DNA of 5,844 nt from NCBI GenBank assembly GCA_026389415.1, contig JAPLHX010000255.1, positions 1-5,844 of the forward strand, written 5' to 3'. Of the stretch, positions 1 to 5,070 are shown piece after piece; the first letter of the stretch is position 1; the number at the start of each line of letters is the position of its first letter. The stretch is from Coprothermobacterota bacterium (GTDB lineage: Bacteria > Caldisericota > JANLFM01). The position numbers were made by a program, and so were the translations under genes. The notes under the pieces are model-generated. The model had not been told where the DNA came from. It worked only from the letters and a program-made list of their open reading frames with translations, and ran no database searches.

Positions 1-160
1 GGAGCGGGATTCGGTGGAATTCTACACCTCTTTCCGCCTGCAAGTGGAAGACGAAGCCGGCAAATCTTTGCTGGCCGGCTTGATCGCTTTCGAAGAGGGT
101 CATTTCCTCAAACTGCAAAGAGAGTACGACCAGGTATTGCACCACTTCTATTGGATCTAA
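1..160 (+). CDS. Ferritin-like / rubrerythrin-type diiron protein, C-terminal fragment
   Basis: The reading frame enters from the left edge (first full codon at base 2) and ends with TAA at 158-160, leaving 52 C-terminal residues. The visible part begins ERDSVEFY, which resembles the iron-ligand helix of rubrerythrin-family proteins. After a connecting helix rich in acidic residues and alanine comes FEEGHF, an E-x-x-H pair (E31 and H34 of the fragment) that in ferritin-like four-helix bundles supplies metal ligands on the last helix. The tail is aromatic (HHFYWI) and has no rubredoxin-like CxxC knuckle, so this is the erythrin-only form. Family members bind a diiron centre and act in peroxide or iron handling; the exact role here is not determinable. 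A hairpin follows 23 nt after the stop, so it is probably not co-transcribed with the genes downstream. The N-terminal part lies outside the window. Confidence 0.72.
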   Translation, partial: ERDSVEFYTSFRLQVEDEAGKSLLAGLIAFEEGHFLKLQREYDQVLHHFYWI

Positions 161-182
161 CGATCCGTGTTTTAGGATAGGG

Positions 183-221
183 AATGGAAACGGCCGGCTG
201 CCAGCCGTCCGTTTCCATTTT
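183..221 (+). terminator. Probable intrinsic terminator after the ferritin-like gene
   Basis: A large inverted repeat sits between the first gene's stop and the next promoter. Bases 183-193 (AATGGAAACGG) pair perfectly with 209-219 (CCGTTTCCATT). After one C/T mismatch, CGGC (195-198) pairs with GCCG (204-207), closing a 5-nt loop. The 3' side ends in TTTT (218-221), partly inside the stem, so the U tract is short for a classical terminator. The stem is about 15 bp and GC-rich at its top. The opposite strand has no T run after the hairpin, so a rightward terminator is the better reading. Confidence 0.7.
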
Positions 222-249
222 CGGAAGGACGGGAACCGTTTGCTACAAT
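220..249 (+). promoter_or_regulatory. Extended -10 promoter for the kinase operon
   Basis: TGCTACAAT at 241-249 is an extended -10 element: TG, one base, then TACAAT, which matches TATAAT at 5 of 6 positions. The best -35 candidate is TTCGGA at 220-225 with an 18-nt spacer. It matches TTGACA poorly (3 of 6), which is tolerable when TG is present. A start site about 7 nt beyond the -10 would fall near 255-258, at the ATG of the first kinase. The promoter touches the end of the preceding terminator-like hairpin, so there is little room for other regulatory sequence. Confidence 0.55.
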
Positions 250-257
250 AGGGGAGC

Positions 258-872
258 ATGACCGAGGAAAAGCCGCAGGTTCATATCGCGATAGAGGGTC
301 CCATCGGTGTGGGGAAGACATCCTTGGCCATTCTGTTGTCCTGGGAACTGAACATGAAAGCTTTCTTCGAACCGGTGGAAACCAACCCCTATCTATCCGA
401 TTTCTACGCCGATCTGGAAGGGTACGCCTTCCCAACCCAGCTATTTTTTCTGGTGCAGCGGTTCCGCAAGCAGCTTCGCCTGCAGACCTTGAAGCGGACG
501 AGAGCCGTCGTCTCAGACTTCTATTTCCAAAAGGACCTGATCTTCGCCGATATGACCCTCCGGGGTCGTGACAAGGACCTCTATGACCATCTGATCGGCG
601 AAATGTTGCCCTGGGTAGAGGAGCCGGACCTAATCATTTATCTCGATGCGCCGCTGTCATCGCTGATGGACCGCATCCGTCGCCGCTCGCGCAAAGCGGA
701 AACGCTGATCCGGGAAGACTACGAGGAGGCGCTGACCCAGCAATACCATGAGTTTTTCCACGATTTCCAGCAAGCCCCGATGATCCCAGTGGATACCACT
801 TTTTTGGATTTCGTCAACCGGGAAGCGGACAAAAAGACCGTACTGCAGATCGTGAAGGGAGCCTTGCGTTGA
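258..872 (+). CDS. Deoxynucleoside kinase A (SDF/SDY-motif subfamily)
   Basis: This 204-residue cytosolic kinase phosphorylates deoxynucleosides to dNMPs with an NTP donor in the salvage pathway. The P-loop is GPIGVGKTS (14-22). The EPVE segment (38-41) holds the glutamate that acts as base on the 5'-OH in the family. Q61 (PTQLFF) matches the base-reading glutamine. The lid is RRRSRKAE (141-148). Where most family members have DRS or ERS, this protein has VVSDFYFQKDLIFA at 84-97, so the usual arginine is replaced by Asp87; this phrasing resembles a subfamily I recall from Bacteroidetes. The lid glycine (RGR in the partner gene) is Ser144. ATG 258 is the only possible start, because an in-frame TAG lies at 249-251. 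Purine-rich bases precede it at a spacing of only 1 nt, so a leaderless start is likely. It overlaps the second kinase by 4 nt. Substrate preference (dA, dG, dC or broad) cannot be read from sequence. Confidence 0.9.
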   Translation: MTEEKPQVHIAIEGPIGVGKTSLAILLSWELNMKAFFEPVETNPYLSDFYADLEGYAFPTQLFFLVQRFRKQLRLQTLKRTRAVVSDFYFQKDLIFADMTLRGRDKDLYDHLIGEMLPWVEEPDLIIYLDAPLSSLMDRIRRRSRKAETLIREDYEEALTQQYHEFFHDFQQAPMIPVDTTFLDFVNREADKKTVLQIVKGALR

Positions 873-1510
873 TCCAGCTCCCTTCCGCCTCCTTAGTGGC
901 CATCTCCGGCAATATCTCCGTGGGGAAATCCACCCTGGCGGAAATCCTGGCAGCCCGCTGGGGATGGGAGTTGTTCAAGGAACCGGAGATATCCAATCCG
1001 TACCTGGCCGACTACTACCGCCAGCCGCATCGGTGGGGGTTTCACTCCCAGATGTTCTTCCTGCTGGAACGGTACAAAGGCCACCTAAAGCTGCAGCAAC
1101 AGGAAGGCAACGCTCTCTTGGATCGTAGCATCTACGAGGACGCTGAAGTCTTCGCCTTCTCGATCCTCTCACCCCGCGACTGGCGGACATACCGCAACTA
1201 CTACTACTTCTCCCTCCGCCGATTGCAACCGCCCCGTCTGGTGGTTTACCTGCAAGCCTCGCCGGATGTTTTGTTGTCCCGCCTGCGCTTGCGGGGGCGC
1301 CAATACGAGCGGGAGGTCACCCTGGACTACCTGAACCGGCTAAACATCCGTTACGATCAATGGGCCGGGCGGTTTCGCCGCTGCCCGCTTCTGCGGGTGG
1401 AGACGGACCGCCTGGACGTGGTCCGCTCCGGTCGAGACATGGAACAAGTGGTGATGGAGATTGAAGAAGCCCTGCACCGCCAGGAAAGCCACTCCCTCTT
1501 CGGTCCGTAA
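869..1510 (+). CDS. Deoxynucleoside kinase B (classical DRS-motif type)
   Basis: This 213-residue protein is a paralogue of the gene before it; motifs fall at nearly the same residue numbers. It has a P-loop GNISVGKS (14-21), EPE at 38-40, NPYL at 43-46, Q61 (HSQMFF), R68, the canonical catalytic DRSIYED (85-91), and the lid RGRQYERE (142-149). It is expected to convert deoxynucleosides to dNMPs, probably dGuo/dAdo-type by resemblance to the bacterial dGK/dAK branch. The start is TTG 869 in a TTGA overlap with the previous stop. AAGGGAG at 855-861 gives a 7-nt spacing, and the next in-frame candidate (GTG 896) would begin only four codons before the P-loop. In lactobacilli, tandem dAK/dGK genes encode a heterodimer; the same may hold here (inference). 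The last residues (about 200-213) are a charged tail beyond the core fold. Confidence 0.9.
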   Translation: MIQLPSASLVAISGNISVGKSTLAEILAARWGWELFKEPEISNPYLADYYRQPHRWGFHSQMFFLLERYKGHLKLQQQEGNALLDRSIYEDAEVFAFSILSPRDWRTYRNYYYFSLRRLQPPRLVVYLQASPDVLLSRLRLRGRQYEREVTLDYLNRLNIRYDQWAGRFRRCPLLRVETDRLDVVRSGRDMEQVVMEIEEALHRQESHSLFGP

Positions 1511-1512
1511 CA

Positions 1513-1521
1513 TGATACAGT
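1513..1521 (+). promoter_or_regulatory. Possible internal extended -10 promoter before the R3H ATPase
   Basis: In the 43-nt gap between kinase B and the ATPase gene, TGATACAGT (1513-1521) reads as TG, one base, then TACAGT, matching TATAAT at 4 of 6. This is the same layout as the promoter at 241-249. No convincing -35 lies 16-18 nt upstream. A start near 1528 would leave a leader of about 26 nt that contains the Shine-Dalgarno site. This is the longest gene-free gap in the operon, so an internal promoter is plausible but weakly supported. Confidence 0.33.
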
Positions 1522-1537
1522 GAGGTCGAAACGAAAC

Positions 1538-1544
1538 AGAGGAG
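1538..1544 (+). promoter_or_regulatory. Ribosome binding site for the TTG-started R3H ATPase
   Basis: AGAGGAG lies 9 nt before TTG 1554. It decides the start: an in-frame TGA at 1521-1523 closes the frame upstream, no ATG or GTG lies between that stop and 1554, and TTG is the first usable codon after this site. Confidence 0.7.
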
Positions 1545-1553
1545 CGTTTTCGC

Positions 1554-3086
1554 TTGACGGAAAAAATCGTAGACGATTTGGGCGAGCTGTTGGCGATCCT
1601 GCCACCGGAAATTCGCCGAAATGTGGAGCAGTTTCCCCAACTGACCGACCTGATTGAAGTAGTGTTGGATTTGGGTCGAGTGCCGGAAGCTCGTTTTCCC
1701 AGTGAGTTCTTTTTTCTTTCCGAGAAACCGGTCAACCATACAGACATCAATTACGTCGTCGATCGAGTAGGCCGTTTTGGACCGGACCATCGCGCCGGTA
1801 TCCCTCGTACGCTGCACCGGATCTCTTCCATGATCAACCGCCAAGGGGAAGTGATTGGGTTGACTTGTCGCGTGGGACGGGCGGTATTCGGCACGGTTGA
1901 AATCATCCGCGACGTAGTGGAATCGGGAGAAAGCATCCTGATCCTGGGCCGACCCGGCGTCGGCAAGACTACGTTGCTGCGGGAAGTGGCCCGGGTGTTG
2001 GCGGACGAGTTCAAGAAACGAGTGATCGTGGTCGACACATCCAATGAGATTGCCGGAGATGGCGATATCCCTCACCCTGCCATCGGCCACGCCCGGCGGA
2101 TGCAAGTCCCCACGCCCGATATGCAGCACGAGGTGATGATTGAAGCGGTAGAGAACCACATGCCGGAGGCGATCATCATCGACGAAATCGGGCGAGAGCT
2201 GGAGGCAATGGCCGCGCGGACCATCGCCGAGCGCGGTGTGCAATTGGTAGCCACCGCTCATGGCAATACCCTGGAAAACCTGATCCAGAATCCCACCCTG
2301 TCTGATCTGATCGGCGGTATCCAGGCAGTGACCCTAAGCGATGAGGAGGCGCGCTATCGCGGTACGCAAAAAACCGTACTGGAGCGGCGAGCTCCACCCA
2401 CGTTCGATATTTTAATCGAGATGAAGGACCGTGAGACCATCGCCATCCACCATGATGTGGCCGACACCGTGGATCAGTTTCTCCGGGATCGGATGCTCCC
2501 ACCCGAGTTTCGTTCCCGCTCGCCGGAGAAAGCGCGTCAATTGCAAGAAGCCCTGGAGCGGCATCAGGTCCAAACCGTGGCGGAAGGGGAAGCAGCGGAG
2601 GTTGAAGCCCAAAAACCCAACGGTCCGGTGGCGATCTTTCCTTTTGCCATTTCCCGCAACCGTCTGGAGCGCACCATTCAAGAGATGGGGATGCGGGCTA
2701 TCATCACCCGTAACATCAAGGATGCGCAGGTCGTGGTTACCGTCAAATCGCAGGAAAAGCGGCAACCCTATCTGTTGGCACAGGCCCAGGCTTTGAATCT
2801 GCCGATCTACATCCTCCGAAACAATACCAGCGCCCAGATTCGCTCGTTTTTGCGCAGGCTCTATGGTCTGCCGGAGCGGGAATGGGACCCTCGGGCGATG
2901 GAGAAGACGGAGGAGCTGATGATAAAGGTCCTGCGCAGCAAACAACCCGTTGAATTGCCGCCAGAGCCGCCAACGATCCGGAAACTACAGCACCAACTGG
3001 CGGAACGCTACGGCCTTCGATCGGAATCGCACGGCGAAGAGCCTTATCGCCGGGTGGTGGTCTTTCCACCAGGTCCGCACCCATGA
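1554..3086 (+). CDS. Ycf45-like AAA ATPase with C-terminal R3H domain
   Basis: This 510-residue protein belongs to the Ycf45 / SpoIIIAA-like ATPase family known from plastids, cyanobacteria and several other phyla. A short N-terminal region (1-120) precedes an ATPase core at about 125-330. The core has Walker A GRPGVGKTT (132-140), the family segment VVDTSNEIAGDGD (159-171), Walker B AIIIDEIG (206-213) with DE at 210-211, and the sensor-like TAHGN (234-238). A charged linker (about 325-365) leads to an alpha/beta domain (about 370-445), then an R3H domain with R476-x3-H480 and the usual HGEEPYRRVVV ending (493-503). R3H domains bind single-stranded nucleic acid. The molecular role of the family is not well defined; nucleic-acid remodelling is an inference. 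There is no signal peptide or membrane helix. The start is TTG, set by AGAGGAG at 1538-1544. The 3' end overlaps tmk by 4 nt (ATGA), implying translational coupling. Confidence 0.9.
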   Translation: MTEKIVDDLGELLAILPPEIRRNVEQFPQLTDLIEVVLDLGRVPEARFPSEFFFLSEKPVNHTDINYVVDRVGRFGPDHRAGIPRTLHRISSMINRQGEVIGLTCRVGRAVFGTVEIIRDVVESGESILILGRPGVGKTTLLREVARVLADEFKKRVIVVDTSNEIAGDGDIPHPAIGHARRMQVPTPDMQHEVMIEAVENHMPEAIIIDEIGRELEAMAARTIAERGVQLVATAHGNTLENLIQNPTLSDLIGGIQAVTLSDEEARYRGTQKTVLERRAPPTFDILIEMKDRETIAIHHDVADTVDQFLRDRMLPPEFRSRSPEKARQLQEALERHQVQTVAEGEAAEVEAQKPNGPVAIFPFAISRNRLERTIQEMGMRAIITRNIKDAQVVVTVKSQEKRQPYLLAQAQALNLPIYILRNNTSAQIRSFLRRLYGLPEREWDPRAMEKTEELMIKVLRSKQPVELPPEPPTIRKLQHQLAERYGLRSESHGEEPYRRVVVFPPGPHP

Positions 3087-3730
3087 AAGGTTTGTTTATC
3101 ACGCTGGAGGGAATTGACGGTTCGGGCAAAAGCACTCAGGCCCAGTTCTTGGCCGAGCGACTTCGTTCGATGGAATTTCCGGTACTGGTCAGCCACGAAC
3201 CGGGTGGCAGCTCAATCGGTCTGCAAATCCGTGCGGTTCTGCTGGCGCGAGAGAACATCGCGATGTGCGCCATGACCGAAATGTTGCTTTATGCTGCTGA
3301 CAGGGCCCAGCACGTGCAGGAAGTAATCCGACCGGCGCTGGATCAGGGGCAGGTAGTGATCGTGACCCGGTACAATGACTCTACAATGGCTTACCAGAGT
3401 TGGGGACACGGTTTGTCTTTGCAGGAAACCGAGCGGGTCTGCACCATCGCCACGGGCGGCCTCTGGCCCCATTTGACGGTTGTATTGGACCTGGAACCCC
3501 AAACCGGCCTCAAGCGGACGCAAGGTGACAGGCTAGAGGCGGAAGGGGTGGCCTTGCAAGCCAAGGTCCGTGAGGCCTACATGGCGTTGGCAACCCATTA
3601 TCCGGAGCGGATCCGGATCGTATCGGCCCAAGGAGAACCACAAGAGGTGTTCGAGCGGGTCTGGCATTGGGTCCTACACCTGCTGGAAAAGAATCCGCTG
3701 ATGATAAAGGCAAGGAGGATCAAGGAGTGA
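3083..3730 (+). CDS. tmk: Thymidylate kinase (dTMP kinase), with altered motifs
   Basis: This 215-residue protein should convert dTMP to dTDP with ATP in the cytosol, an essential step of dTTP synthesis. It has P-loop GIDGSGKST (10-18), the EPGG segment (39-42), the STMAYQ helix (100-105), the Chloroflexota-like ATGGLWPHLTVVLDL (123-137) and a lid ending DRLE (149-152). Length and fold match the family. Several family-consensus positions differ: REPGGT is HEPGGS (His38, Ser43), DR[YHF] is TRY (Thr95 for Asp), AYQG-x-GRG is AYQSWGHG (104-110) and DRFE is DRLE. The codons read cleanly, with no frameshift. ATG 3083 overlaps the previous stop; its Shine-Dalgarno is weak (AGGT, 3071-3074), suggesting coupling. 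The last dozen or so residues form a basic tail whose DNA also carries the ribosome site of the next gene. As the only tmk seen here it is probably functional, but a divergent paralogue cannot be ruled out. Confidence 0.9.
   Translation: MKGLFITLEGIDGSGKSTQAQFLAERLRSMEFPVLVSHEPGGSSIGLQIRAVLLARENIAMCAMTEMLLYAADRAQHVQEVIRPALDQGQVVIVTRYNDSTMAYQSWGHGLSLQETERVCTIATGGLWPHLTVVLDLEPQTGLKRTQGDRLEAEGVALQAKVREAYMALATHYPERIRIVSAQGEPQEVFERVWHWVLHLLEKNPLMIKARRIKE
3712..3718 (+). promoter_or_regulatory. Ribosome binding site that fixes the darA start
   Basis: AAGGAGG, the strongest Shine-Dalgarno in the window, lies 8 nt before GTG 3727 and inside the 3' end of tmk. It selects GTG 3727 over the in-frame ATG at 3667, which would add 20 residues with no counterpart in the family. 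Confidence 0.8.
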
Positions 3731-4056
3731 AGTTGATCATCGCCGTGATACAAGACAAAGATGCGGAGGGGCTTCTTTCCGCACTGACTGTAAAAGGATA
3801 TCGAGCAACGAAGATGGCTTCCACCGGCGGTTTTCTGCGAGAAGGGAACTCCACCATTTTCCTGGGAGTGGAAGAGGATGCCATGGATGAAGTGATCACG
3901 ATCATCCGGGAACGGTGTCATCAACGCGAGCACTACATCAATCCTGCTCCCTATGCTCCTTCCGCTCCTGGAACCTATATCCCCTACCCGATGAAGGTGG
4001 AGATCGGCGGGGCCACGATTTTCGCTCTCCCCATCGATCGCTGGGAGCGAGTGTAA
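3727..4056 (+). CDS. darA: PII-like cyclic-di-AMP receptor (DarA/PstA/YaaQ family)
   Basis: This 109-residue protein should form a trimeric, PII-like cytosolic sensor of cyclic-di-AMP. It lines up gap-free through residue 47 with the Staphylococcus aureus PstA sequence as I remember it. Residues reported in that family at the ligand pocket are present at the same numbers: R26, T28, F36, L37, N41, G47 and F99. The signature TGGFLREGNST (33-43) is nearly intact, and the large loop before YIPYP (84-88) and the closing GGATIFALPID (94-104) are typical. I place the start at GTG 3727, with AAGGAGG 8 nt upstream; a longer reading from ATG 3667 would overlap tmk by 64 nt and add a non-homologous leader. 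GTGA overlaps the tmk stop by 4 nt. Its downstream target is unknown in every species I know of. Its presence implies that the organism makes c-di-AMP, though no cyclase is in the window. Confidence 0.93.
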   Translation: MKLIIAVIQDKDAEGLLSALTVKGYRATKMASTGGFLREGNSTIFLGVEEDAMDEVITIIRERCHQREHYINPAPYAPSAPGTYIPYPMKVEIGGATIFALPIDRWERV

Positions 4057-4078
4057 AGCTCTTCCGGCCCCACAAACC

Positions 4079-5038
4079 ATGAACTGCTTCCCCGACCTGA
4101 TCGGAAATTTGCGCGTCCGTGAACATATCGTGCGGACTTTGTGTCAACATCCGTCCCATGCTTACCTGTTTGCCGGGCCGGAAGGGGTCGGTAAATACCA
4201 TTTGGCCGTTCGATTCGCCCAGGGGTTAGCCTGTCCGCAAGCCATCGAACAGCCATGCAGCTGCCAATCTTGCCGACAAATCGCGGCTGGGACACACCCG
4301 GATGTGCATTTGCTTTTGCCCCAGGGAGATACAGTGAAGCTGGAGGAAGCCAAGCGGCTACGGGATTGGGGCCAGTTTCAGCCTTTGGCCCTACGCTGGG
4401 TGATCAACATCATTGACCAGGCCGATCGATTGACAGCAGAAGCCAGTGCTTCCTTGCTGAAGCTGCTGGAAGAGCCGCCACCGCAGGTAATCAATATTCT
4501 GGTGACATCCCGCCCCCAATTCCTATTACCGACCATCCTTTCCCGCTGCCAACGTCTCTCGTTCCAATCCGTGCCCACGGGCCAGATCGAACAATGGCTC
4601 CGCCGGCAGGGTTGCACCGAGGCGGAGGCAGTGGCTCGCATCGCCGCCGGCCGGCCGGCTGAAGCGTTGCGATGGGCGGAAAAGGACCAATGGAAAAAGC
4701 GGCAGCGTTACCTGGAATGGTCCCTCCAAGTCGCTTCCGATAATTCCCCACTGGCAGTGGCAGATAAGATTCTAAAAGAAAAGGACAAGCAAACCTTGGT
4801 TGATTTTTTATCGGTCCTGCTTTCCCTTTGGCGAGATCTGGCCGTGGGACCGTTCGATCTGGCTGGGGTAGTCAATCGGGATCAAGCAACAAACATCATC
4901 CAGGTCGCCGCGGGAAGGCCTTCCTATCGTTGGGCCGAGGGGTGCCTGAGCATCGAGGAAACGCTGGAGCTGTTGGGGACGCCGGTAAACATGACCCTGC
5001 GCCTTCCCGCGCTCCTGCTCGTCCTGGCCCAAACCTGA
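4079..5038 (+). CDS. holB: DNA polymerase III delta-prime subunit (clamp loader)
   Basis: This 319-residue AAA+ subunit of the clamp loader helps open and load the beta sliding clamp. Visible elements: PDLIGN (5-10), HAYLFAGPEGVGK (27-39) with Tyr40 in place of the Walker A Thr/Ser, a zinc-type cysteine cluster C52, C60, C62, C65, then HPDV (73-76). IIDQADRLT (111-119) is a degenerate Walker B, LLKLLEEPP (126-134) follows, and the arginine-finger SRC motif is at 155-157. Loss of the Walker A Ser/Thr and the DQAD in place of DEAD fit a delta-prime that does not hydrolyse ATP and separate it from DnaX. The C-terminal third is less conserved, as is usual. Cysteine spacing (x7, x1, x2) is tighter than the usual x8, x2, x2. 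ATG 4079 lies 22 nt after darA with no recognisable Shine-Dalgarno; the start is supported by alignment of the first residues with the family. Confidence 0.92.
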   Translation: MNCFPDLIGNLRVREHIVRTLCQHPSHAYLFAGPEGVGKYHLAVRFAQGLACPQAIEQPCSCQSCRQIAAGTHPDVHLLLPQGDTVKLEEAKRLRDWGQFQPLALRWVINIIDQADRLTAEASASLLKLLEEPPPQVINILVTSRPQFLLPTILSRCQRLSFQSVPTGQIEQWLRRQGCTEAEAVARIAAGRPAEALRWAEKDQWKKRQRYLEWSLQVASDNSPLAVADKILKEKDKQTLVDFLSVLLSLWRDLAVGPFDLAGVVNRDQATNIIQVAAGRPSYRWAEGCLSIEETLELLGTPVNMTLRLPALLLVLAQT

Positions 5039-5056
5039 ACAGCGATGCAACAAGAT

Positions 5057-5062
5057 AAGGAG
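5057..5062 (+). promoter_or_regulatory. Ribosome binding site of the PSP1 gene
   Basis: AAGGAG lies 8 nt before ATG 5071 in the 32-nt gap after holB. It is a standard site that fixes this start. The gap shows no hairpin and no promoter that I can recognise, so co-transcription with holB is expected. Confidence 0.75.
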
Positions 5063-5070
5063 AATCTGAC

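Noticed and set aside
1317..2261. Long open frame of 314 codons on the minus strand
   Set aside because: It lies opposite kinase B and the R3H ATPase, both with clear family motifs. Its translation is low-complexity in character (many H, R, D), with no recognisable domain, so it is a by-product of the codon bias of the real genes.
2412..2945. Minus-strand open frame of 177 codons
   Set aside because: It is fully antisense to the conserved R3H ATPase and shows no motif, ribosome site or promoter of its own.
3371..3386. Two TACAAT strings resembling -10 elements inside tmk
   Set aside because: They fall in codons of the conserved TRY-to-STMAYQ segment, have no good -35, and no gene starts nearby.
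2915..3710. 14-nt direct repeat GCTGATGATAAAGG at 2915-2928 and 3697-3710
   Set aside because: Both copies encode LMIK in frame near the 3' ends of two genes. With no further extension or third copy it is most likely coincidence.
4038..4050. Small hairpin TCGCT-GGG-AGCGA at the end of darA
   Set aside because: The stem is only 5 bp and coding, with no T run after it, so it does not support a terminator between darA and holB.
3667..4056. Longer darA reading from ATG 3667 (129 residues)
   Set aside because: The extra 20 residues have no counterpart in the family and would overlap tmk by 64 nt. GTG 3727 has AAGGAGG at 8 nt and gives the standard 109-residue protein.
3598..4080. Minus-strand open frame of 160 codons
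   Set aside because: It is antisense to the end of tmk and all of darA, both firmly identified. No family resemblance is seen.
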